A program made the position numbers and the translations under genes. From Agapetus fuscipes (Eukaryota; Arthropoda; Insecta; Trichoptera; Glossosomatidae), in the NCBI GenBank assembly GCA_951799405.1, contig OX637361.1:8269156-8333155 (forward strand): a stretch of DNA of 64,000 nucleotides, given 5' to 3'. The notes beneath the pieces were generated by a model that saw only the letters and a list, made by a program, of their open reading frames with translations, was not told the origin of the DNA and did not search any database. How positions within the stretch are numbered: the stretch's first letter is position 1; the number at the start of each line of letters is the position of its first letter. Below, one piece after another: positions 10,722 to 21,900 of this stretch.

Positions 10722-12142
10722 GCTTGCATTACTCCCATTCTCAAAAAACTTCAGTTGGACCCAGAAGACTTTTCAAATTTCCGACCCATCTCGCACTTGT
10801 CGTTTATATCTAAAATAATTGAAAGAATTGTGGCAATGAGACTAACTAGTTATCTACAATCTGAGGGACTTTTGGCCAAGAAACAATTGGCTTTTAGACA
10901 CTCTCATTCAACTGAAACGGGCATTGATCTTATTTTATCTGATCTCACTACTCAAATTGAAGAAGGAAAACATGCCATTCTCACAATGTTGGATATGAGC
11001 GCTTTTTCGAAAATGTCGATCATGATATCCGTACAATAAGATTGGAGAGATTATACGGTTTATCCGGAAAGGCTTTACTGTGGCTCACCGACTACCTGAA
11101 CAATTGGAGTCAGGCTGTCCAACTCCAAAACGGAATGTCCATCTTTATTAATCTCACCACAGGTGTGCCACAGGGATCCGTTCTAGGACCACTATTGTTC
11201 ATCTTATATACGAAGAAACTGGAACATATAGTTGAAGGCTGGAATCTAAAATTCCATTGATATGCTGACGACTGTCAAATTTATACCAGTTACACACCTG
11301 AACAAGCAAAAGACACTGAAACAAGGTTGGTCGGCTGTATTAACGACATTTCTTGTTGGATGGCAAATAATTAATCGATTGGTGTTGAATCCTGACAAAA
11401 TCAAAGTACTCAGAATCGCTACGGCAAGAAAGATTCATTCAATCAGCCAAACACCTATAAGAATTTGTGGGAATGACATCTTTCCTTCAACAAGCGTAAA
11501 ACTTCTTGGTATAGAAATAGACCGCTGTCTGAGTATGGAAGAAAACGTCAGCAAGACTGTTAGAACAGGTTTTTTTAGGCTACGGCAGCTGTACTTCATC
11601 AGAAGATGTCTCCCCACACATGCCATCAAGGCCATGGTGAACTCTTTTGTTATCAGTAAACTTGATTACTGTAACTCAATATTCGCTTCCCAGCCAAAGA
11701 AGCAACTGAAGAGACTGCAGTCGGTCCAGAATGCAGCAGCGAGGCTTATATTTGGTCAGTCAAAATTTTGCCACATAACGCCCCTTCTGTTTGAGCTTCA
11801 CTGGCTTCCAATTTCCCAGAAGATACAGTACAAGCTGTGTGTACTCACCTTCAGAATACTAAATGGAGCAGCATCTCACTACCTGTCTGAACTGGTCACC
11901 AAAATGGATGTTACTACCCGAGGACAGACACTCAGATCCAGGGACTCAAATAAAAGTCTGCTCCAGCTGCCGCGCAGAGCCACAAGGACGGTGTTTGGTG
12001 ATCAAGCCTTTAGCGTTGCTGCTCCGACGGCTTGGAATTCTCTTCCTGTGACCCTCAAGGAGCTGAAGACTGAGGCAGCTTTTCGAAAAGGGCTCAAAAC
12101 TTATTTTTTACCAACATACATGAATCTGTATTTAGGGTAGTA
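10722..12142 (+). pseudogene. CR1/L2-like LINE reverse transcriptase, 5'-truncated and broken
   Basis: Reverse transcriptase and C-terminal region of a non-LTR retrotransposon. Visible blocks in order: FSNFRPISHLSFISKIIER, a damaged finger/palm block (LDMSAFSKM), TGVPQGSVLGPLLFILY, YADDCQIY (catalytic YADD), LNPDKIKVL, then the family C-terminal blocks KLDYCNSIF, QNAAARLIFG, ITPLLFELHWLP and AWNSLPVTL. These are typical of the CR1/L2 group. The reading frame breaks at about 11037-11042 and at 11259 and contains an in-frame stop near 11372, so it cannot make enzyme. The 5' end abuts the palindrome arm exactly at 10721/10722, where homology between the arms also ends. Confidence 0.85.
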
Positions 12143-12464
12143 ATCAGGTTTTATATCCAACACCAATAATTAGTGTTAGATATACAAATACTTCATCTCT
12201 TAAAACAGACGTCAGTATTTCATTTATTTACCTGGATGGCAAAAAAAATTAATGAATGCGAGTGTGTGGAGATGAACGGATTCGTAATTATCTCGTGGAT
12301 TCAGAGAGTGCGGGGATATTCTTATGTTAGGTGTTCTTGTATTATTATTAGTGTTGCAAGATGTAGTTTAGAAATTACGCAAGTTGGCAGCGGATGAAAG
12401 TGCTCCCGTAGTGTATAAAGAGCACAACATTCATTCAATTATAAAATTAATATTTCTTAAAATA

Positions 12465-12695
12465 AAGTTTAAGGTTTCAAGGGAGCAAGCCACTAGCTCC
12501 AGGACTCTAAAGTCAGCTAATGTAGGCTCCGCAAGGCTGAGCTTGCCTCTCAGGGCAACTTCAACTAACTTTGGTGATCGTGCTTTTTCGGTTTCGGGCC
12601 CAATCGTTTGGAACGAATTGCCGGTTGAGGTGAGGAAAGAACGGGACAGGGCAAGCTTCAGGAGGAAGCTGAAGACGCTGTTTGAAAGGTCGTGA
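12465..12695 (+). pseudogene. C-terminal fragment of a second CR1/L2-like LINE
   Basis: About 75 codons, including LPLRATSTNFGDRAFSVSGP, VWNELPVEVR and SFRRKLKTLF, are homologous to the end of the element at 12000-12120 but clearly diverged. It ends in a stop at 12693-12695. It is a 3' stub only, as produced by incomplete reverse transcription. Confidence 0.75.
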
Positions 12696-12972
12696 CTTAA
12701 GTTTAGTGAAAGCGGCGCTTCGGAAAAAAATCAACCAAGTATATATGTATATCCCGTTTGTATCAAAACTAACAATTTGTTTGGTGGGTATACTTTTCAT
12801 TAATATTTTGGAAAGTTATGATTGATTATTATGGGTACTTACTAAATTTTAAGACTCGTAGCCTAGTATTTTATATTAGGCGTTTTAGTACCAAGAATCA
12901 TAATCATAATCATAATCATAAGGTCTTTATTGTTTTTTATCAATATGTACAAAGTATTACAATAAAAATAAA

Positions 12973-13255
12973 TTAAAAAATTGATTATTTTTCAATAAAA
13001 CATTAAAAAATAAAAGAAATTAAAAACTTTGTTTTATTCCACTTTTATTGTTTTTGAGTATGTTACAAACGTTTTCGGAATACCTTCCATCATCGGGTAA
13101 CAACAATTACAGTAACAGTAATTGTTGTTACCCGATGATGGAAGGTATTCCGAAAACGTTTGTAACATACTCAAAAACAATAAAAGTGGAATAAAACAAA
13201 GTTTTTAATTTCTTTTATTTTTTAATGTTTTATTGAAAAATAATCAATTTTTTAA
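12973..13255. repeat. Perfect 138-bp-arm palindrome
   Basis: Arms 12973-13110 and 13118-13255 are exact reverse complements around a 7-base spacer AGTAACA (paired coordinates sum to 26228). Each arm carries a hammerhead-like motif. The palindrome lies near, but not at, the centre of the giant palindrome (12521). It may be a tail-to-tail dimer of a retroelement terminus. Confidence 0.9.
13124..13168 (+). ncRNA. Hammerhead-ribozyme-like motif
   Basis: Order as in a type I hammerhead: stem I strand GTTAC; core CCGATGA (canonical CTGATGA, so C replaces the usual U4); one extra base; stem II GGAA/TTCC with loop GGTA; GAA; the self-complementary stretch AACGTT in the stem III position; T; and GTAAC, which pairs with the first GTTAC. 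The palindromic stem III suggests function as a dimer if active at all. The same motif is mirrored on the minus strand at 13060-13104. Deviations at U4 and the extra base may mean it is inactive. Confidence 0.45.
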
Positions 13256-13643
13256 AATGAATTTCCACAGTGTTTCACAAAAATCTTTTCAAAATTTAAA
13301 AATAAATTTTAAAAATCTAATTACAATAAATACTCCCCAAAGTAAGCATAGCTTGTGTTTTGGGGAGGATTCCAACTTATCTTAACTTAAAATTAATCAC
13401 TTAATAGATAAAAATCATAAAAAACAAAAATAATATATATACACCATTTAGTCATTTACTCAGCAAAAACAGAAAGACAAAAAATAAAGTAAAATAACAT
13501 AAAGAGGTAACATGTTTAAATAGAAAATACAGAAATAGGAATTATACATATATACACACATGTAGATATATGAAAAAAATAACAAAAATAATAATGATAA
13601 GAATAATATACAAAAAACCAATCAAATATAAACACTCAACTAT

Positions 13644-14125
13644 TTACACCTCTTTCAAATATTTGCTGATCATGTACTTAATGGCCCTTGGATCTGCGTG
13701 CTTATCATGCTTATACCTGGAAAAAAGTGCATTGTACCACCTTACACCCAAATAATCGTAGTGATGTTGGCCGGTTGCTGTATTCTTTCTAGGAACTTTG
13801 ATTAGAAGCGACTCTCTACGCGATCTACCACTCGGGATTACAATATCCCCCGGATTATATCCGTGGATAAAGTAATCCTTATGAACTTGGTAGAGAGCCG
13901 CTCTCTTATACAATTGGTCAATTGTTAGCACCGGAAAGTCATGATATAATTGCAATGTGGAATAGTCGAAAGGCTTCTTTAACATTATTTTGATAACCAT
14001 TCTCTGCACCACCCTAAGAGGCTCGAGTGTTGTTTTAAATGTGCCGCCCCATCCGACCATTCCATACTGCATCAATGACTGTCCAAGCGCAAAATAGGTA
14101 GACTTCAAAGTTTTTACCTCTAGAA
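13644..14125 (-). pseudogene. C-terminal fragment of a jockey-type LINE reverse transcriptase
   Basis: The frame reads STYFALGQSLMQYGMVGWGG followed by VVQRMVIKIML, then a basic tail ending YMISKYLKEV and a stop. The Y-F-A-L/YGMVGWGG block is the thumb region of jockey-like non-LTR reverse transcriptases. The catalytic YxDD region is absent, and upstream homology stops near 14125. It is an inert 3' fragment in the palindrome loop. Confidence 0.7.
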
Positions 14126-14129
14126 TATC

Positions 14130-14320
14130 TCTATATTAGAATATTAGAATATTAGAATTATTTTTTGTATGGAAATTTGTCACTTTGTATGGTGGCTACA
14201 CCTTATGATATTTTTTTGAAAAAGTAAAGATTAATATATGTAGGTATATATAAGAGATTCTTATTTGGACACATTATTTTTTAGTAAACTCGTTTTCTGC
14301 CGAGAAATTTGAAATTATTG
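14130..14320 (-). repeat. Extra arm-type tandem unit with no partner in the left arm
   Basis: TTTGTCACTTTGTATGGTGG and the following 170 bp repeat the unit at 14467-14640 with divergence. So the right arm originally continued inward past 14321, and its left partner was lost or replaced where the LINE begins at 10722. Confidence 0.7.
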
Positions 14321-17300
14321 TTTTCTCTTGTATCGCAACCCCCAAAACAATGAGTTTTATGAGGCAATTGTTATTGTTTTTACATAGCACTTGTTTGGGC
14401 GAATCGTTCTGTAGGTTTATTTATGGGTATTAGACGTTTTCTACCAAAAATATTACAATTATTTTTTTATGGAAATTTGTCACTTTGTATGGTGGCCATA
14501 CTTTATAATATTTTTTTTAAAAAAGTAATGAATTATATATGTAGGTATATATAAGAGCTTTTCAATTGCGGAACAATATTTTTTAGTTAGCCCTTTCTCT
14601 GCCAAGAAATTTTAAATTGTTTTTTTTCTCTTGTATGGCAACCCCCAAAACAAAGAAAATTATGAGCCGATGATAATTGTTGTTACATAGCACTATTATA
14701 ATGACGATTGTGCAAAAAAATAGAGAAAATCGTATGAGCCGTTTTTGAGCAAATCTCATATGAAACTTTCAGCTGTTCGGAAACCATCTTGAATTTTCTG
14801 AAATTTGAAAAATGTTTCACTATGAATTATAGTGATAAGAGAGTTCTTTCTATAAAAGTTAAGAAATATAAAAGTTTTTTGCGTTCTGATGGGTTCTTGT
14901 AGCCTTTTAATTTCAATTTTTGATATCATGTTAACGTCACTTTATGTTATTATATTAAAAAAACATATTTAATTTTATTTATTATTTTATGTTATGTATA
15001 ATACTCGTATTGTAAAGAATTATTCTTTTGTCAACGCTTTCACTTCTGAGAAAATCACCATTGTTTATTTTTTTCATATGGCAACCCATAGACGAAGATT
15101 GGCAAGAGTGCTGCTATAGCTATTTTTCTTAGTGACAATTTAAGCAACGATCACACTGAAGTTTTAAAGTAAATCGTTAGAGCCGTTTTGGAGAAAAGTG
15201 CAATTTTATGTTTTTTTTGTATGGCAGCTATGTTGAATTTTTCAGGTTGGTGCCATGCCAGTCGGCTCATCAAAATTTGTGGTTATCAATTCTCTTAATT
15301 CAAAAGTTGGTGTCTCTGCGATAAGTAGTTTCGGCTAGGGCATACGGACATACATACATACGGACGGACGGACGGACGGACGGACGCACGGACAGGTTCG
15401 ACAAATAAGGTTTTTTTGCATGTCCTGGTGCAGGACAACTCATTTCCGTTGAAACCTCAAAAAAAAAATCGGACGAATACAACACTTTATAGCTCCTTCG
15501 GACTGCTATAAAGTAACAATATTTTAAAATTTCTCGGCAGCGGAAGGGTTAATAAAAAATTATCGCCAGCCAATTTGAAAGCCATTATATGAACCTACAT
15601 TTATTTATCACTATTGTTTTCGAAAAGTAAAATATAGCCACCGTATAAAGCGAAAAATTTCCATACAACAATTTATTGTAATTTTCTTGATAGCAATAAT
15701 AATAATAAAATGTTAATTGCAGCTTAGTCACGTGGAGGGTGCAATACATGACCAGCCATATAAAAAATACAGCAATGAAAAAGTACGTAGAAGAAAAATA
15801 CAAAAATGATTATAAAAGGTTAATTTAAAATACTAGGCTTTGAAGTGTTATTTTTGATACAAAAGTGACCAATAATCTAAATCTAAGCTGCAAAGATATA
15901 TATCATTGAGATTTATATTAAACGTATTCCCATAAGCAGACACGTATAAGTTCGCGCTTACACATGGCGCATATGAACCTACAATATAAAAACCCAATCT
16001 CAAGTGAACATAAGCCCTGCTACTCTTGCCTACTTTCCCTGAAATAGGGTTGACATTGTCAAAGTGAACCATCTTTTACAGTATGGGTGGTCAGCCTCAT
16101 ACAAATCTATAAGTCAAGGAAAATGATCATACCGCAGAATTAAAATTACTTACGCAGATTGCCTTCATTAATAATACAAATTAAACATTTTGTTGTGAAA
16201 ATTAAATATCACCTCAAAACAACTTTATTTTATGCTGTAAAGTCATGTGCAGTCCACTGTACATTTAATTTCTGATACGCGCGTTGGGGAATTCTTACGT
16301 CTCAAAAGATTGCTTTCGTCGCCCATCCATGCATATATACATCGATGATATCACGCGTCTCCCTCGTGCTACGAGGTATATACTTATTTTCAACATTCTA
16401 ACTATAACAGGACAGATAATTTACAACCCTTCATTATAAGTAAGTAAGTATCCATGAAGTTTTAATATATGTTTAATCTTCTATACGATACTATTTTTTA
16501 TATTCTGTTAAAATAAAGTACTGAGGCGTTTAAGCTAGATTTTGACCAAAAATGGGACTCGACGTACAGTTTTTTGGAAAATATTTGACTTTAAAATTCA
16601 TTTCCCGTGAAACTATAGCAGATAGAAAGAATGTGTAAGAGACTATCATTGTTTTAAAATTAACGTTCTTATTTTTGATTCACAAAAATTTCAATTATTG
16701 TACTTTGTTTTTGAGTAATAAAATATAATGTAAAAAATACCGTTTTACCTTTTTTTCTACTGAACCAGAAGGGTTGTGAATACAAATTTTTGGTATGTTA
16801 ATTTTATTGTTATTAGTAACGAATGTAACATATATATTTTTTTCTTTATTCTCATGACTCATACAACTTATATCAAAAGATCGATTTATATATTTGTTAA
16901 AAAAATGACCGCATTCAAAATGCTCCAGGTTTGGAGTATTTTTTTAAATGCAAAAAGCAGGTAAATAATGTAGGTCATCATCTCCTACTAGTCTCTGCCT
17001 GGTAGTCGATGAGGTAGTTTGCACCATTTTTTGGGCCTCTTTGAAGAGGCCGCTTCCAGAACGCTCCAGGGTAGGATCACCAAAATCTGCAGAAAAGGCA
17101 TGTACTCGATGCCGGACACCTCCCCAAACATGTTTCTGCCTGGTAGTCGATGAGGTAGTTTGCACCATTTTTTGGGCCTCTTTGAAGAGGCCGCATCCAA
17201 AACGCTCCAGGATAGGAAAACGCAGACCAGTGAAAAAATGATGTACTCGATGCAAACTACCAGCCTGACCATGTCTCTGCCTGGTAGTCGATGAGGTAAG

Positions 17301-17327
17301 GTTTCGTACGTCTAGCTCTTAGTCTAA
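14321..17327 (-). repeat. Right arm of the giant palindrome
   Basis: Reverse complement of 7715-10721 with scattered substitutions. It contains the mirrored ACGG microsatellite, an R1 copy (15876-16119) and the terminal 140-bp tandem units. Confidence 0.85.
15876..16119 (-). repeat. R1 copy inside the right arm
   Basis: Mirror of the copy at 8923-9166. A small number of base differences separate the two. Confidence 0.75.
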
Positions 17328-18809
17328 ATGTGCGGACCGAAATGTTAGAGGTAAATATTAAAAAAAAACGTGTACAATAAGTTTTAATAATAATCGGTAT
17401 CATATGGTTGCTTGTTTTTAAATACTTCAATATCGTAAAGGTAATATCTTAAAGTAACAAATCTTAAAATTTCGTCCGCAATTTTTTTGTCGACGGGGGG
17501 GGGGGGGGGGGGTCGATAGATAAATGATTGAACTAAGTAGTAAGTACCTAAGGATGGATATTTTTTTTAATGGTTGAACTATAATCTATAATCTAAGTTG
17601 CAAGGATATATTTATTTAAAGCTCTCAGATGTATGCCCACAAACTAACAAGTGTAGTTCGCGCTTACAAATGCTGAATGTGTACTTACAAATAAAATCCA
17701 AACCTCAAATGCACATAAGCCCCACAACTTTTGCCGAGCTTCCCTGAAACTTATTGCGCAATATCTATTGATGTCGTCGCGGGCCGAATGAAAGGCTCAC
17801 GCTGGCTACACTGTGGCTGGCGGGCCGTATGTTGGACAGACGTCAACAACAAAAAACATGCAAAAATGTTTTATTTTGACGTTTCAAAATGTGAGCTACC
17901 TCCATCCATGTTTTGTTTTTTCTTTGTTTCAAAATAGTGCTCAGACAACAAGTTCAAAAGCCAATACTTGTAAGAAAATACCAATAAAAATTAAAGATTT
18001 TAATTTTGCTTAACATTTGCTGTCAATAATAGAAATTCGCGAAACATTTTCATTGACAGTTAGGTACTAAAAACATTTTCATTGTCTATGATTATTGTAC
18101 GGATACAACCATGGATACAACAGCCTTCAATAAATTGGCAATAAACAGAAACAGAGCATATGGAATTATCCAAGTTGGAAGGAGACAAACGATGCATTGG
18201 TTTGTATGAAAATGAGAAAGTTTTTCAACATAACTCGTTTGACGTATCGGTATCCGTGAATTTGCTTTGATGGCCGCCAGTGAAGAAGGTATTCTTGTGC
18301 TACGTGTAATTAAACAAGACAGGTGGAACATTGAAAAATGGACATTGTAAACCTTTATTTGTTTTCATTGATTTAATGATTTTTGCCCCGCAATCGTGTC
18401 TCAATATTTCGCAATTTACCATTGACAACAGAGAAACAATTAACATTTTTGTATTTTTACGTGTATCGAGTGAACTTGAAATGAACCAATTTATAAGACG
18501 TGAGTAGGTTTAACTCGTGGCTGTGTACTCGTATAAAAACTAATCTAAAGGTGAATCACTTCACATCTCCACCATTTCACATTTAAATGTTAAGGTTATG
18601 ACGTCCGCAATTCTGTCTAAATATTTTCGTTTTTTTTTCAGATAACTTCAAACATATCTTTTTTCTAAAAAAAAAATACTAGCATGATATCTTAGTAACT
18701 AGTGAGTTTTGTGCCAAGTGATTATCTTTTTATGAAATAAGTAAAAATTCCAAAAAACAAAATTCATGAAAGTTGTATGTGTTTTAAAGTGACCAAATAA
18801 TACAGCACA
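17328..18809. other. Upstream region of the GALNT gene
   Basis: It holds an 18-base G run (17495-17512), a decayed R1 copy on the minus strand (17581-17757) and otherwise AT-rich DNA. The transcription start and 5' UTR of the gene starting at 18810 should lie in the last several hundred bases, but no core promoter motif is convincing. Confidence 0.4.
17581..17757 (-). repeat. Partial R1 copy
   Basis: Begins (minus-strand 3' end) at TAATCTAAGTTGCAAGGATA and fades at TTCCCTGAAAC, so the first third of R1 is missing. Confidence 0.65.
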
Positions 18810-18962
18810 ATGTTTCGGAGTAAGATGCGCATGCACACATGCAGGATTATCCTGTTGACTTCCCTGGTTTGGTTGTTGGTGGATGTTGTGGTCCTCATGT
18901 TTTATGCAGACTGCCTGGGATCCTGGGATTGCGGGAAGAAACCCGGAGAATATGACGTAGAG
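18810..18962 (+). CDS. GALNT exon 1: start and signal anchor
   Basis: Encodes [12 protein letters not shown], then a hydrophobic stretch [18 protein letters not shown] of the right length for a Golgi signal anchor, then a short Cys-containing stem ending GEYDVE. The ATG has A at -3. It ends in phase 0 at GAG|gtaact. Vertebrate GALNT1 begins with a similarly short tail and anchor. Confidence 0.85.
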
Positions 18963-21900
18963 GTAACTTCAACACTTTCTTCATTACATCTTGAACACCA
19001 ACCTCCATTTTATTGTTCTTTATTTAAAAATCAAACACCCTGTGAGGATTCTAAATTTGAATGGATTTAGAACGTTTTCTGCACGGATATTCAAAAATTG
19101 TTTTTTTTGTTGGCGGGTTGAAGTCACACGCCTGATAACTAGGGTCATGAGCAACCAATGAGGTCTAAGCATTTTAAAATGTCAAAAAAGTTTTGATGTC
19201 ACGTTTAAGCTGTGCGTTATTACACACAAGGTTCTGCATGGAGCAGCTCCAGAATATCTGCAAGAGCTCATCAAGAAAAAGTGTGTGGACGAGAGAGGCT
19301 GGACACTGAGGTCAACTCAAACAATTGGCAGCACGCTGGAGCTTCCGAGGAGAAACCCGACTACCGTATTTGGTGATCGTGCTTTCCGTGTTGCTGCGCC
19401 CATGGCCTGGAACACATTGCCAGCAGGACTGCGGACAACAGAAAAAGAGGCAGCTTTCAGAAGGGCCCTGAAAACTCATTTATTCATACAATCTTCAGCG
19501 CCTTTGGGATGACCAACGGTCATGAAAAGGCGCAGAAAAAAATTACCAATAAAAATAATAAGGTTGCTAGGGTAATGGGAACAAATAAATTGTCTTGGTT
19601 GCCAAGCTTAAACTCAGCCTTCACAAGAAATGAGAATCAGCCTCGTCGGGATCTGGGAAACTGTACTTAAGTGTAGTGGTTTTTGCATAAGGCTGCCCCC
19701 CTTACCTGTGAAAATATATAGGTTCCACAGGGGGACTTTTGGGGACGCAACGCAACTAAGCTATACATATAGTGTAACTTCTTGCCTGCGTTATCCCCGA
19801 AGGGATTGCATGTGGCGATTCGGGACCTATTTATTTTTACGGATAAGGGGGCCGGTCTCACACCAACCACTTTCATTTAAAGTGGGGGTTTCCCAGCTCC
19901 CGGGGGAGCTGGTTCTCATTTCTTGTGAAAGCTGAGTAAACCTTGAGGTCGAAAGCTTGCTCTCAGCATGGAATGCAAGCATTCTACCAATTGAGCTATC
20001 GACCTTTTTACGAGCTTGGCCGTCGTCGCTACAAAGCGCCAATTCTCAAGCAAGACCCAGTTGCTGTAAGGCTGGATAGACCTTTGGTGAACGGTCATTG
20101 GTAAAGGTTTATGAACTTTTCAACCCAGCGAAGAGCAAATTTGAAAATATAAATGGTACATTTTTTGTGCTCGAATTCGAACCCACAACCTTCCATTCAG
20201 AATCCAAAGTGTTACCACTGAACTACGGACCGGTCGATGGGGCTATAAGTTGCACTACATGTTCAGCTTAGTTGAGTTGCGATGTAAAGCTGGCCACCTT
20301 ATCTGTAAATGTATCCCAGTGCTACCGCCTTTGAGAATAAAGCATTGGAGAGTTGCATATTAAATTGTGCAACTTAGATTAGGTTCTTACATCAATGCTT
20401 GCTTCACACTTTATATCATTTACTTACCGGTGCATTCATGCTAATTAATTTGTGGTATTTTCAACCTAAATCAGTGAGATTCTGACTGGGCACTTTTTAT
20501 AACTTTAGTGATGAAAATGTTCTTTATAATAAGATGGATTAAACATGTATAATATACATATAATCTACCTTGCATAGATGTATTCACATTTATGATTCAC
20601 ATTAAAGCAATGGTTTCCAAACTTTATGCTACCATGCCTCCCTAAAACAGTTTTTTTTCGCGCCTCCCTCCCTTGGGTTTTTTTTGAAAATTGAAGATCA
20701 TTACCAAAATATATTGTCAGGGGGGGGGTAGGCACGCGATTTCTAAGAGTTAATCTCCTTAAGAGGCGCCTCCCCTAGCCATACCTAGCGCCCCCCAGTT
20801 TGGAAACCGCTGCATTAAAGTATAGTAATACTTCATACTTATGCATTTTAACGCTAAAAAAACAACGCTAAAATGCCCAAAATGGGATGTAAACTTTGAA
20901 TGATCATGAACTCTGTAACTCTTGCCGGCTTTCATTTCCTTTTGGCTGTAACAGGGACGACTTATAATATATAATCTGAGTTGCAAAGATATTTAAAAAA
21001 AACATTTAAGATTCATATAACATGCATTCTCACAATCAGACACATATAAGTTTTGTTCTTACACACGCCGCATGTGGACTTAAAATATATAAAAACCCAA
21101 ATCTCAAATGAACATCATCAAATGGCCGTCCATAAATTACGTCATCGATTTTTGACGATTTTTGACCCCCCCCCCCCCCCCCCCCTTACAATCATCCTAT
21201 AGTCATTATCTAATGCCCCCCCTCCCCCTCTTGCTGTAATAATGGATGAGCTTAATAATTAATAATGTTAAATTACTTACGTAATATTTTGTAGAAATTG
21301 GTATTTACAAGAACGACGTCACTTTTGGTACTCGTACATCATTTGCCATCATCCGCAGACCAGACTACCCCCCCCTTAATACGAATGACGTAATATATGG
21401 GCAGCCCCATATACTCTGCAACTCTTGCCGACCTTCCCTGAAACTGGGGTGACATTGGCAAAGTGAACCATTTTCTACAGCATGGGTGGTCAGCCGCATA
21501 CCAACCTATGAGTCAAGGAACATACACACCAAATTACATTTTTAAATCAACAAATAATAATATGTATGAAGTATGGACATGAAAAGTAAAACATAATCTG
21601 TGTTACTTATAAATTGAGAATAAGATTTATGCCTGGTATAACGAGGGAATAGCAATAAATTGTTACTTATAATCATTTCATAAAGTTAACTCGGGTATAG
21701 ACCTGGCTTAACGACCTAGAGCCATTATTCCTGGTTGGAGGGTAGTATAAGCTTGGAATAACAAGTTTTTGTCAAATGACATCTGTCAAAAGTGTCAATC
21801 GTGGTCAAAAGTATGGATGGATTTTCGCAATTCTTGACAAATTTGAACAGAATTAGCAACATTCGGGCACAAAAAGTATACAAAAAAGAATTATATACAA

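Larger units (their letters stand above)
7715..17327. mobile_element. Giant foldback element: 9.6-kb palindrome
   Basis: Two arms of 3,007 bp (7715-10721 and 14321-17327) are reverse complements, with paired coordinates summing to 25042 throughout. The outermost bases are TTAGACTAAGAGCTAGACG and its complement. Arms differ at scattered single bases (for example around 7814 against 17221), so this is not a trivial duplicated-read artefact. The arm tips are made of 140-bp tandem subrepeats, as in foldback transposons. The 3.6-kb loop holds LINE fragments and a smaller palindrome. I see no intact transposase in it. A clean target duplication is not evident. Confidence 0.85.

Noticed and set aside
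17495..17512. G18 run (and C20 at 21166-21185) as G-quadruplex regulators
   Set aside because: Single homopolymers, likely slippage-prone. The C run lies in a repeat, and there is no further evidence of function.
18110..18350. Possible decayed coding exon (frames with ELSKLEGDKRCIGLYENEK and FALMAASEEGILVLRV)
   Set aside because: It needs a frameshift to read through, no family is recognised, and there are no splice or transcript signs.
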